DNA from: CAZAPG01 sp964486935
GTDB taxonomy: Bacteria > Chloroflexota > Anaerolineae > 4572-78 > J111
Length of the DNA stretch: 64,000 bases
Assembly: GCA_964486935.1 (NCBI GenBank)
Contig: CAZAPG010000003.1
Span: 1-64,000, forward strand
Reading direction: 5' to 3'
Under the pieces are notes generated by a model. The model saw only the letters and a program-made list of their open reading frames with translations, searched no databases and was not told the DNA's origin. Position numbers and translations under genes: made by a program. This document shows positions 24,643 through 32,250 of this stretch, in pieces. Numbering within the stretch: the first letter of the stretch is position 1; the number at the start of each line of letters is the position of its first letter.

Positions 24643-25812
24643 TTACGGCAACATCAAATGCGAATCGCCAAACTCGTGCCACAGATAGCCCCGCTCAAGC
24701 GCCTGGGCGTAGGTAATTTGCAGATGCTCCAGCCCGGCCAGGGCTTGCAGCATGGCCAGGTGGCTGGCTTCCGGCTCGTGCAGGCCGGTTAGCAGGCCGT
24801 TTACGGCCCGCAGCCCTCGCTCCGGGGTGATAACCAGGTTGGTCCAGCCCTGGCCGGGGTGGGCGACGCCCTCGGCATCGGTAACAGTTTCCAGAGCGCG
24901 GACTACGGTAGTGCCTACGGCAATAACCCGCTGGCCGGCGGCTCTGGCGTGGTTGACCTGCCGGGCGGTGCTGGCCGGAACGCGGTAAAATTCCTCGTAG
25001 GGCGGTTCGTGTTTTTCCAGGCTGGCCACGCCGGTGTGCAAAATCAAGGGGGCCACCTGCACGCCGCGGGCCGCCAGTTGGGTTAGCAATTCGGTTGTAA
25101 ATGGCCGCCCGGCCGATGGCATCTCGGCGCTGCCCGGTTCGGTGGCGTAAACCGTCTGGTAGTAACTGCCGGGCCAGGCATCTTTAACATAGCCGTAGCG
25201 AATGGGAAAGCCGTGTTGGTTCAGGTAGTCGTGCAGCGAGCGGTGCCGGGGCAGGCGCAGCTCGGCCACCCACAGCCGCACCGGTGCGCCTGTTGTGTCC
25301 CGCTGATGAGACAGATAGGGCGTGAGTAGCGTTACGGAGGCGTCCTCCGGCAGCGACAATTTCTCTCCGGCCACACCTTTGGAGAATGGCCGGGTGGTTG
25401 TTCCCTCCGGCTGGCGCAGTTCCACCACCCACAAATTGGCCGGCAACTGGGTTGACAGGTGCAGTTCCAGCGGCGCGCCGCCGGCGCGAGTGACGTTGAG
25501 GGCGGCCTTGAGCGTGCCGCTGGTGTTGATGACCAGCAAATCGCCCGACTCCAGAAACTCAGGCAGTTGGCGGAATTGGGCGTGGATTACGTGGTTGCTG
25601 TTGTAATGAGAAACCATCAGCCGAACTTCATCGCGGGCCAGGCCGCGCGCCTCCGGCGGCTCGGCGGCTTCCAGCCGGGCGGGAAGCGTAAAATTCAGGC
25701 GGCGACCCGTCTCTGATGGCGCTGTTTTATTGCCTTGTGGCAGATGGGGTAGCGCAGTTAGCGCGGGCCGGTCTATTGCGACTGAAAATTCCAAATTGGG
25801 TGCGGTTTTCAT
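24643..25812 (-). CDS. queA: S-adenosylmethionine:tRNA ribosyltransferase-isomerase (QueA)
   Basis: Enzyme of queuosine synthesis that transfers and isomerises the ribosyl moiety of S-adenosylmethionine onto preQ1 in tRNA to give epoxyqueuosine, 389 residues. It shows SGDLLVINTSGTLKAAL, the KDAWPGSYYQTVYAT region, the PFTTELLTQL element and LHTGVASL. The final part (AVGTTVVRALETV, GWTNLVITPERG, GLLTGLHEPEASHLAML) matches the family closely. It is somewhat longer than typical QueA (about 345), with an N-terminal extension, as in several high-GC lineages. It stands alone between parA and an SDR gene, with no tgt nearby. Confidence 0.88.
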   Translation of the reverse strand: MKTAPNLEFSVAIDRPALTALPHLPQGNKTAPSETGRRLNFTLPARLEAAEPPEARGLARDEVRLMVSHYNSNHVIHAQFRQLPEFLESGDLLVINTSGTLKAALNVTRAGGAPLELHLSTQLPANLWVVELRQPEGTTTRPFSKGVAGEKLSLPEDASVTLLTPYLSHQRDTTGAPVRLWVAELRLPRHRSLHDYLNQHGFPIRYGYVKDAWPGSYYQTVYATEPGSAEMPSAGRPFTTELLTQLAARGVQVAPLILHTGVASLEKHEPPYEEFYRVPASTARQVNHARAAGQRVIAVGTTVVRALETVTDAEGVAHPGQGWTNLVITPERGLRAVNGLLTGLHEPEASHLAMLQALAGLEHLQITYAQALERGYLWHEFGDSHLMLP

Positions 25813-25854
25813 GGTTGGGTTCCTTGCGTGTCAAAAATTGGGCGGCTCGCCAAC

Positions 25855-26565
25855 TCAGGCAATCACTTCTTTTATCAGTTCGCGAGCCTGGTAGCGTCCG
25901 CCAGGCAGGTCGCCTTCAAGCAACTCAACAAAGCCGGGTACACTGACCTCCGGCAGCGCGCGGTCGCTGATATCCTCGCCGGGAAAGGCGGCCTGGTGCA
26001 TTTGGGTGCGCATATCGCCGGGGTCAACCCAATAGACGCGCCACTGCGGGTTCTCCTCGGCCAGAATAGCCGAAAGCTGCTCCAGCGCGGCCTTGCTGGA
26101 GCCGTAGCCGCCCCAGCCGGAGTAGGCTTCAACGCCGGCATCGCTGGTAACGTTGATAATGCGGGCGTCAGGTTTTAACTCTGCCCGAACGGCTTGCAGC
26201 AGGGCCAGCGGGGCCAGCACATTAACCTGATAAACCCATTCCAGCGTGTCCAGCGGGTAGTCGAGCAGTTTGGGCTGGGGGCTGGGGCCAAGAATGCTGG
26301 CGTTGTTGACTACGGCGTTCAGGCCGCCCATTTTGCGGGCGGTGCTGGCCAGGGCCTGCCGGTGGCGCGGGTCGGTCACATCGCCGGGCAGGGCGCAAAC
26401 CTCGGTGTGGCGAGAAAGTTCTGTCCAGGCCAGCTCCAGGGCTTCGGCGCTGCGGGCGTTGATAATAAGCTGCCAGCCTTTTTGAGCCAAACTGCGGGCC
26501 AGGGCCAGCCCCAGGCCGCGAGAGGCTCCGGTGATTAAAGCGGTGCGTGTTGTTTTTTGACTCAT
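25855..26565 (-). CDS. Short-chain dehydrogenase/reductase
   Basis: A 236-residue classical SDR with the NAD(P) motif TGASRGLG (15-22), NNASILG, and the active-site YGSSK preceded by NVTSDAG. The ATG has AGGAG eight bases upstream. It follows the small ParB-like gene on the same strand and precedes queA. Substrate is not deducible. The variant nucleotide loop INARS (Arg) suggests preference for NADPH. Confidence 0.88.
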   Translation of the reverse strand: MSQKTTRTALITGASRGLGLALARSLAQKGWQLIINARSAEALELAWTELSRHTEVCALPGDVTDPRHRQALASTARKMGGLNAVVNNASILGPSPQPKLLDYPLDTLEWVYQVNVLAPLALLQAVRAELKPDARIINVTSDAGVEAYSGWGGYGSSKAALEQLSAILAEENPQWRVYWVDPGDMRTQMHQAAFPGEDISDRALPEVSVPGFVELLEGDLPGGRYQARELIKEVIA

Positions 26566-26599
26566 AAAATAAGCTCCTAAAAGTTTGGGGACCCCCTAT

Positions 26600-27094
26600 T
26601 TAACAGCCATTTTCACAGCGAGCGTGCGGCGGGCGGTCAACCCCCGGCAGGCGCTCGCCCACTTCCAGATGGATGACTTCCGCCTCGATGGTTTGGCGGC
26701 CCTGCGCCCGCGCAATAGAGATGCGGTGGTGGCCGTCTTGCACAAAATAGGTGTTTTCAACCTGAATTAATTTGACCGGCGGCAGCCGGTGGCCGGTATT
26801 GAGGGCGGCGGCCACGCCGGCCCAGCGCTCCTCGTCGTGGGCTTGCAGCGGGTAGAAGTCGATATCAAAATCCCGCACCCGGCTGTCGCTGCCGCGAATC
26901 TGGCCGAGGGGCACCATCTGGATGCCGACCCGGCGGCGCCGGCCGGTAACGCAACTTTGGTGGATAGTTTCCATTGGGTAAAGGCGGTGCGGGCGACGAG
27001 TCAGCCAGGCCTTGATTTTGGCCCGGCGCCCCCGCTGATAGGCCCAGCGGTACAAATTTCTGGCGGCGGTAATGGCCTGAGCCTGTTTCCACAT
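26600..27094 (-). CDS. ParB/sulfiredoxin-like small protein with DGHHR motif
   Basis: A 164-residue basic protein. The first 50 residues are Arg/Lys-rich. Residues about 60-145 carry MVPLGQIRGS, LPPVKLIQVENTYFVQDGHHR and ISIARAQG, the core of a ParB-N/sulfiredoxin-like nucleotide-binding fold. There is no helix-turn-helix as in true ParB. The ATG at 27094 has a strong AAGGAGG site; a longer reading frame upstream runs into the MFS gene and is rejected. Function unknown. It lies just downstream of the MFS exporter. Confidence 0.7.
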   Translation of the reverse strand: MWKQAQAITAARNLYRWAYQRGRRAKIKAWLTRRPHRLYPMETIHQSCVTGRRRRVGIQMVPLGQIRGSDSRVRDFDIDFYPLQAHDEERWAGVAAALNTGHRLPPVKLIQVENTYFVQDGHHRISIARAQGRQTIEAEVIHLEVGERLPGVDRPPHARCENGC

Positions 27095-27108
27095 AATTTG
27101 CCTCCTTG

Positions 27109-28374
27109 TTACGCCGGTAGAACTGCCTGCCGTTTGAAACGGGTGTTCAGATAAATTGTCCAGCCAATGATGGTCATTAGCGGCACAATAGCCAGAGCTA
27201 ACACAATTTGATGCGGGCTTAAGCCCAGGCTGTCTCTGGCCCAGCCCACCCACAGGGTTGACATGGCCGAGGCCAGCGTCATAATGGCAATGTCAAAGGC
27301 AAATACACGCCCCAAATACCGGTCGGGAACCATCAATTGCAGCAGCGATGATGAGTAAACCCAGTTGGTGCCGCCGCCGCTGCTGCGGATGAGTGTGGCA
27401 ACCAGGAAAACCGCCAGGGTGAAGGCCCAGCCCATCAGTAAATAGCCCACAAAGGCCGCGGCGTAGGCAAACAGAATGGTCCAGTGCATGGCGGTGATGT
27501 CGTCGCCGGTAATGCGCCGGGCCAGCAGCGGGGCCACGCCCGTGCCCACGCCCGATACAAAGTAGATGAGTCCCAGTGTGCCGGAGCCATCGCCGCCAAT
27601 AGGGAAAATCTCTTCGGCAAAGGTGACTTCCAGCACGGCCATTCCGCCAAAGGCCAGCGCCGCCGAACCTTTGAGCAGAGCCACCATTAACACCGCCGGA
27701 TGGTGTTGCAGGTAGCGCAGGCCCGATACAAACCCCTGCCAGCCCAATTCAACCTCGGCGTTGGTTTCCGGGGCCGCCGGCGCTGATAATGTAACCAGGC
27801 TGACAAACCAGGCGGAAACGGCAAAGGTAGCCGCGTCGATGATAAAGGCCACGGTAACGCCAAACCAGGCGGTGGCCAGGCCGCCCAGGGCCGCGCCCAA
27901 AGCCAGCATGGTGCTCCAGGTAACGCTGGCCAGAGCGTTGGCCGTAACCAGTTCTTTTCGACCGACAAGGCCGGGCAGGATGGCCGCCCGGGCCGGTTCA
28001 AAAAAGGCGCTGATACTGAGTTGCAAAATGGTGAGGCCGTAAATCAACCATACGTGTTGCTCGGTGCGGACAAACAAAAAGCCCAGTACAACCACCATCC
28101 GCAATAAATCGCTGGCAATCAGAATTTTGCGGCGGTCAAAGCGGTCGGCAATAACTCCGGCCAGCGGGCCGAGGACAAAAGGCGGCAGCAAGCGGGCCAG
28201 AAAAAGCGCCCCAATCGCCAGCCCGGAGCTGGTCAGGTGGGCTATCAATGTGGCCGAGGCGATTAGATTGAACCAGTCGCCAAGCTGGCTGATAATTTGA
28301 CTTAACCACAAATAACGAAAGTTCTTGTTGTGGCGAATGAGTGAAAGGTAACTATCAACAAAAGGGATATGCAT
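27109..28374 (-). CDS. MFS transporter (EntS-like exporter family)
   Basis: A 421-residue twelve-span major facilitator of the MFS_3/enterobactin-exporter type. It has an N-terminal FRYLWLSQIISQLGDWFN, the A-motif-like GVIADRFDRRKILIASDLLR after span two, and FEPARAAILPGLVGRKEL. These exporters move small molecules such as siderophores or drugs outward by proton antiport; the substrate is unknown. The ATG at 28374 starts directly at the conserved N-terminus. A hairpin with a T-run lies 90 bases upstream and belongs to a gene remnant. Confidence 0.88.
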   Translation of the reverse strand: MHIPFVDSYLSLIRHNKNFRYLWLSQIISQLGDWFNLIASATLIAHLTSSGLAIGALFLARLLPPFVLGPLAGVIADRFDRRKILIASDLLRMVVVLGFLFVRTEQHVWLIYGLTILQLSISAFFEPARAAILPGLVGRKELVTANALASVTWSTMLALGAALGGLATAWFGVTVAFIIDAATFAVSAWFVSLVTLSAPAAPETNAEVELGWQGFVSGLRYLQHHPAVLMVALLKGSAALAFGGMAVLEVTFAEEIFPIGGDGSGTLGLIYFVSGVGTGVAPLLARRITGDDITAMHWTILFAYAAAFVGYLLMGWAFTLAVFLVATLIRSSGGGTNWVYSSSLLQLMVPDRYLGRVFAFDIAIMTLASAMSTLWVGWARDSLGLSPHQIVLALAIVPLMTIIGWTIYLNTRFKRQAVLPA

Positions 28375-28465
28375 TGTTCTCTCCGGTTATTCATCAAACT
28401 TGTCATCAGTGTAACATTCAATGGGCCTGTTTACATCGCTCTATGGGTCAATTTGGGCCAATAAA

Positions 28466-28492
28466 AAAGGACAGGCTATTTACCTGTCCTTT
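28466..28492 (-). terminator. Intrinsic terminator at the end of a gene remnant
   Basis: Ten-bp stem AAAGGACAGG/CCTGTCCTTT around a seven-base loop. On the minus strand it is followed by TTTTTTAT. It overlaps the stop codon of the small minus-strand open frame at 28476-28643, as expected for the 3' end of a gene. Confidence 0.7.
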
Positions 28493-28643
28493 GGTACAGT
28501 GGGGGAGCGGGTTGTTTGATTGGTTGAAATTGTAGGGTCACTTCAAATACCAACACCTCGATGTAAGCTCTGGCTCCGGGTTGAAGATTGCCCAAAGCAA
28601 GTTGGGTGATGGTTAACGCGCCCTGACGAGAAATTAGCTGCAA
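28476..28643 (-). pseudogene. Likely 3' remnant of an unknown gene
   Basis: A 55-codon minus-strand frame starting at a TTG without ribosome-binding site and ending exactly at an intrinsic terminator. The peptide (QGALTITQLALGNLQPGARA, then YIEVLVFEVTLQF) has a normal protein composition. An in-frame stop precedes it. The terminator position and missing start signals suggest the surviving tail of a deleted gene; a real small gene is the alternative. Confidence 0.5.
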
Positions 28644-28678
28644 AGAGGATGGATTTCAAGAGAGGGTTTGTGATTTTT

Positions 28679-28707
28679 TTGACTTAAGTTAGTGTTTATG
28701 GTACAAT
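28679..28707 (+). promoter_or_regulatory. Strong sigma-70-type promoter for carD
   Basis: TTGACT (28679-28684) and TACAAT (28702-28707) are separated by exactly 17 bases and lie about 45 bases upstream of the carD ribosome-binding site. Confidence 0.7.
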
Positions 28708-28752
28708 AACTAAGGTAAATTATATTTCTTATAATCAGGTCAATTACTCAAG

Positions 28753-29289
28753 TTGCAAAGGAGGTCAATTATTTTACAACTAGATGTTGGTCAAAATGTT
28801 GTGCACCCCCACCACGGGATTGGAAAAATTGTTGATGTAAAGAAGATGGATTTGGTTGATGGGTTCAACCGGTATTATGTGATTGAGTACCTTACCAAGC
28901 GATTAACCTCGCACGTGCCTGTCCGCAAAACCGACGATTTAAAATTGCGCAAAACAATGTCGGAATCCAAGGTGAATGACGTCTTCGACACACTGCAAGC
29001 TCTCCCTTACTCGCTGCCGGACCATCACAAACAGCGTCGAAAAATTTTAGAAGATTTGCTGCAATCGGGGCGTCCGGTAAAAGTAGCCGAGGCCGTACGC
29101 GAACTTACCTGGCGGCAAAAGAGTCAAGGCTTGAGTAGCTGGGATAGCCAGATGTTGTCTCAGGGCCGGGAAATGCTTACCACAGAAATTGCCCTGGTAA
29201 CCGACATTGGCGCCGGCAAAGCGCGGCGCAAAATAGATGAAGCCTTATCTGAGTCAGTTCGGGCCAAGGAGCTGGACGTTAAGCATTAG
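28753..29289 (+). CDS. carD: CarD/CdnL-family transcriptional regulator
   Basis: RNA polymerase-binding regulator that stabilises open complexes. The N-terminal RID/TRCF-like domain begins LDVGQNVVHPHHGIGKIVDVK, and the C-terminal helical DNA-binding domain follows from about residue 75 (WDSQMLSQGREMLTTEIALV near the end is typical). The 5' end is odd. The strong AAAGGAGG site (28757-28764) lies inside the frame if translation starts at TTG 28753. After that site the first correctly spaced in-frame codons are ATT (28768, 28771), and the nearby ATG at 28784 is out of frame. So either TTG without a leader site or a rare ATT start is used. The promoter and terminator are both clear, so it is a single-gene transcript. 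Confidence 0.88.
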   Translation: MQRRSIILQLDVGQNVVHPHHGIGKIVDVKKMDLVDGFNRYYVIEYLTKRLTSHVPVRKTDDLKLRKTMSESKVNDVFDTLQALPYSLPDHHKQRRKILEDLLQSGRPVKVAEAVRELTWRQKSQGLSSWDSQMLSQGREMLTTEIALVTDIGAGKARRKIDEALSESVRAKELDVKH

Positions 29290-29328
29290 CGCAATTTGCC
29301 AATGCGACAAGAATTTGTCAAAGCAATA

Positions 29329-29356
29329 AAAGAGGGCGAAAGCCCTTTTTTGTTTT
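29329..29356 (+). terminator. Intrinsic terminator after carD
   Basis: GGGC/GCCC stem extended by A-T pairs, with a GAAA tetraloop, followed by TTTTTTG. On the opposite strand a T-rich stretch also follows the stem, so it may serve the convergent 29392-29787 gene too. Confidence 0.85.
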
Positions 29357-29391
29357 TATTAAAGCTTTCATCCTGGCGCAATTGTTGAACC

Positions 29392-29787
29392 TTACCAGCG
29401 ATTAGGCGCGTATATGAAGCCGCGATATCCATAATTGTAATAGTTGTAGTGCGGCGGCAGGTAAGATTTGGGTTGGGTGTAATAGACCGGATGAGGGTGC
29501 TGGTAATAAAAATAATAACCGTGGTAGGGATAGTAGTAATGGGGGCGGTAATAATGCGCCGGAGGCGAGGGGCAGCAGGGCGGCGGTGGCGGGCAGCAGG
29601 GCGGCGCGGGCGGGCGGCAGCAACTACCGGGCGGTGGCGATTCCTCATAAAAACCATTGTCTATGCGGCTTCTGGCGGGGCGTTGTTCCGGTTGGTCTGG
29701 CCCCTGGTCGCCGGCCAAGGTGGGGCGCAAGTTGCCTGTAGCCAACGTGGCAACAATAACGGCTAAAAAAATGATAAGTCGTTTCAC
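29392..29787 (-). CDS. Small secreted Pro/Cys/Tyr-rich protein
   Basis: A 131-residue protein with a signal peptide (residues 1-25, ending near TLAG) and no recognisable domain. The middle has repeated PPxxCCPPP units with paired cysteines. The rest is rich in Tyr, His and Pro (HYYRPHYYYPYHGYYFYYQH). Such composition suggests a cross-linkable surface or cell-envelope protein. The GTG start is supported by AAAGGAGG eight bases upstream. It is convergent with carD. The Tyr-rich tail resembles that of the small LysM protein at 39668-40030. Confidence 0.65.
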   Translation of the reverse strand: MKRLIIFLAVIVATLATGNLRPTLAGDQGPDQPEQRPARSRIDNGFYEESPPPGSCCRPPAPPCCPPPPPCCPSPPAHYYRPHYYYPYHGYYFYYQHPHPVYYTQPKSYLPPHYNYYNYGYRGFIYAPNRW

Positions 29788-30108
29788 CGGATTGGCCTCC
29801 TTTACCGAGTTGACTTAATATATGTCAGCAACCGACTAACTTTACATATATAGTTTATGATAGAAAATTGAATCAGGCAATCCTGCTTTAATAATTGCGC
29901 AAAAGCAAAATAGGTAAATAGGTAGATTGATTGTTTTAGACAGGCTGTGTTATACTGGCGATGGAGAGAAAAAAGAGAAGTAAGGCGTATATTTGATTTG
30001 GTTAATCTATGGCCGTATTATTGTTTAATATACGGTCACTTATCCAGGTGCAATTGTATTGAACCAGGGTAAGCTTTAACTTTAACCACCTGAAAATAAG
30101 GGGGACTT
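29788..30108. other. Divergent promoter region before the STAND gene
   Basis: About 320 bases without a gene between the Pro/Cys-rich gene and the STAND NTPase gene. For the plus strand, TTGATT (29927-29932), an 18-base spacer, and TATACT (29951-29956) form a plausible promoter. A weak hairpin (30011-30037, CCGTAT/ATACGG) lies in the resulting leader. The region is more AT-rich than its neighbours. Confidence 0.5.
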
Positions 30109-32019
30109 ATGGACCTTGTTACGATGGCCATTATTACGGCGTTGGCCGATGACGATAGCGGGTCAACCAACCTTGGCAAAAGTAACATCACCGAAGCTTA
30201 CAATGCCCTGAAATCGGTGCTCAAACAGACGTTTGGTGTTGAGAGTACTTTACTAGAAGCTATGGAACTGCTTGAAAAGCGGCCAGATTCGGCGGCGCGT
30301 AAAGAGGTGCTGCAAGAGGAGGTTATCACGGCCCAGGCCCACCAACTGCCGGAGGCTCTTTTGGCCGCCCAAACTTTGCTAGATAGAATTAACCGGGTTG
30401 ATGAAAAAACATCGACTACAGACGACCCGGCTGCTGGCCCGGCTGATTCGCCCTACCTGCCCTTGCAACGCCCCACTCGCGCCGACCATTTTACAGGCCG
30501 CGAAGCGGAACTGGAGCAACTTCTATCCAGCCTGCAACCGGGCAAAGTAATTACCCTGTGCGGGCCGGGCGGCGTAGGCAAAAGCGCGCTGGCGGCCAAA
30601 GCCGTGTGGAGCCTGGCTCCCGATACCACCCCGCCGGAAAAATTCCCCAACGGTATTATCTACCACAGTTTTTACACCCAACCGCAAGTAATGTTAGCCC
30701 TGGAGCGGATTGCCCGCGCCTTTGGCGAGGAAATTCGCCCCAACCCGCAGCAGGCGGCGCGGCGCGCGCTGAAAAATCGCCAGGTGTTGCTGGTTCTGGA
30801 TGGAGCGGAACAGGCCGACAATCTGGATGAGTTATTAGCTATTCGGGAAGATTGCGGCGTTCTTATTACCAGCCGACGCGAGCAAGATGCAGTGCAAGAA
30901 AAACAAGCAATTGCCCCGCTATCGTTGGACGAGGCCGTTAGCCTGCTTGAATTGGAAGCCTGGGGGTGGGTCAGAAAAAGTGATAAAGCCGCCGCCCAAG
31001 AGATTTGCCAACTGGTGGGGCAATTGCCTTTATCCGTCAGGCTGGTGGGTCGTTATCTGGCAACCCGCAAACAGCGCCTTAAAGATTTTTTGGACTGGCT
31101 TAATGAAACGCCTCTGCCCAAATTAGACCAAACCCGGCGCTGCGAGCAAAGCGTGCCGCTATTGCTGGAGCGCAGCCTGGCAAAAATAGGAGACATTGCC
31201 TACCAGGCCCTGGCCGTAATTGGTTTGCTGGCTCAGGCCCCCTTTGGGCAAGATATCGTCGCCGAGGCGCTCTCCCGGCGGTCGCAGCGAGGATTGTTTG
31301 GCACAGTTCAGAAGCTGTTCCGGCAGCGCCCCGACGAAACTGTGCCGGAGATTAGCCTGGCTCTGGACCAGTTGGTAAACTATGGCCTGCTGCAATGGGT
31401 GGGTCGAGGTTATCAGATTAGCCACCCGCTGATTCTTTCCTACGCCCGCCGGCAACTAATGCCGCCCCCGGACGCCACCCAACATCTGGTGGCCTACTAC
31501 ACCAACCTGGTTGGCGAGCAAATTCTGCTGGGGCTGGATGGCTACGCCCGGCTGGATGCCGAACGACCCCACCTGATAGCCGTATTGACCAGTTGCATTG
31601 GCCGGGGAGATTGGGAGTCGGCCCACAGCCTGGCCGCAGCTATTGAGGATTATCTTGATTTGCAGGGCCATTGGACCGAGCGCGTCATTGCCAATCAGGC
31701 CGGTTTGACCGCTTCAAGAAAATTAAAGCTTTACAGCGAAGGCTCCTGGCTGGGCAACCTGGGCCTGGCCTACAGCAATGGCGGCCAACCCAAACAAGCC
31801 ATTGATTTTTACGAGCAGGCCCTCACCCTGGCCCGTAAAAATGGCGACCGCCGCAGCGAGGGTAATTGGCTGGGCAACCTGGGCCTGGCCTATAGAGATT
31901 TGGAGCAAATAGAATTGGCCCGGCAATATTTGCGACAATCAGTGGCTATTTTTGAAGAAATTCAATCCCCCAGCGCCGATTTAATTAGAGATTGGCTGGC
32001 CGAATTTGAAGAAGAGTAG
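30109..32019 (+). CDS. STAND-type NTPase (NB-ARC-like) with TPR C-terminus
   Basis: A 636-residue signal-transduction NTPase. Residues 1-95 form a small helical domain (AYNALKSVLKQTFG, LEKRPDSAARKEVLQEEV) that often precedes STAND modules. The NTPase has Walker A GPGGVGKS (152-159), Walker B VLLVLDGAE (226-234), LITSR (252-256) and a GxP-like VGQLPLSVRLVG (303-314). The C-terminal third ends in two tetratricopeptide-like repeats that share GNLGLAY. Proteins of this design sense a ligand through the repeats and oligomerise; some are antiviral. No nuclease or protease effector is visible. A membrane protein and two ABC-2 permeases follow within a few bases, so export or membrane signalling is possible. 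Confidence 0.85.
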   Translation: MDLVTMAIITALADDDSGSTNLGKSNITEAYNALKSVLKQTFGVESTLLEAMELLEKRPDSAARKEVLQEEVITAQAHQLPEALLAAQTLLDRINRVDEKTSTTDDPAAGPADSPYLPLQRPTRADHFTGREAELEQLLSSLQPGKVITLCGPGGVGKSALAAKAVWSLAPDTTPPEKFPNGIIYHSFYTQPQVMLALERIARAFGEEIRPNPQQAARRALKNRQVLLVLDGAEQADNLDELLAIREDCGVLITSRREQDAVQEKQAIAPLSLDEAVSLLELEAWGWVRKSDKAAAQEICQLVGQLPLSVRLVGRYLATRKQRLKDFLDWLNETPLPKLDQTRRCEQSVPLLLERSLAKIGDIAYQALAVIGLLAQAPFGQDIVAEALSRRSQRGLFGTVQKLFRQRPDETVPEISLALDQLVNYGLLQWVGRGYQISHPLILSYARRQLMPPPDATQHLVAYYTNLVGEQILLGLDGYARLDAERPHLIAVLTSCIGRGDWESAHSLAAAIEDYLDLQGHWTERVIANQAGLTASRKLKLYSEGSWLGNLGLAYSNGGQPKQAIDFYEQALTLARKNGDRRSEGNWLGNLGLAYRDLEQIELARQYLRQSVAIFEEIQSPSADLIRDWLAEFEEE

Positions 32020-32024
32020 CCCAT

Positions 32025-32249
32025 ATGCCCGGTACTGTTTCCAGCCCGCCCTGCCTGCTGTGGCCGTTTACCCTAATCTGGCAGTTGATAACCTTTGCCT
32101 TTAAGGCCGCTAAACGGTTGATAATAATTGGAGCCGGCTTATTTTTAATCGCCGTGGGCGTTATTTTCTGCATGACAATCATTGGCCTGTTTGTGGGCAT
32201 CCCCCTGATGCTGTTTGGCTTTTTGCTGCTGGTTAAGGGTGTCTTTTAG
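32025..32249 (+). CDS. Small two-span membrane protein
   Basis: A 74-residue protein with two hydrophobic segments, the second ending LFVGIPLMLFGFLLLVKGVF. The ATG lies six bases after the STAND gene stop, and its own stop is one base before the permease start, so it is embedded in the operon. No family recognised; it could be an accessory subunit of the exporter. Confidence 0.6.
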   Translation: MPGTVSSPPCLLWPFTLIWQLITFAFKAAKRLIIIGAGLFLIAVGVIFCMTIIGLFVGIPLMLFGFLLLVKGVF

Positions 32250-32250
32250 C

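Noticed and set aside
28466..28492. Attenuator or riboswitch terminator in the MFS gene leader
   Set aside because: The hairpin ends a coding remnant exactly at its stop codon, which explains it without an attenuator; no aptamer-like sequence lies upstream.
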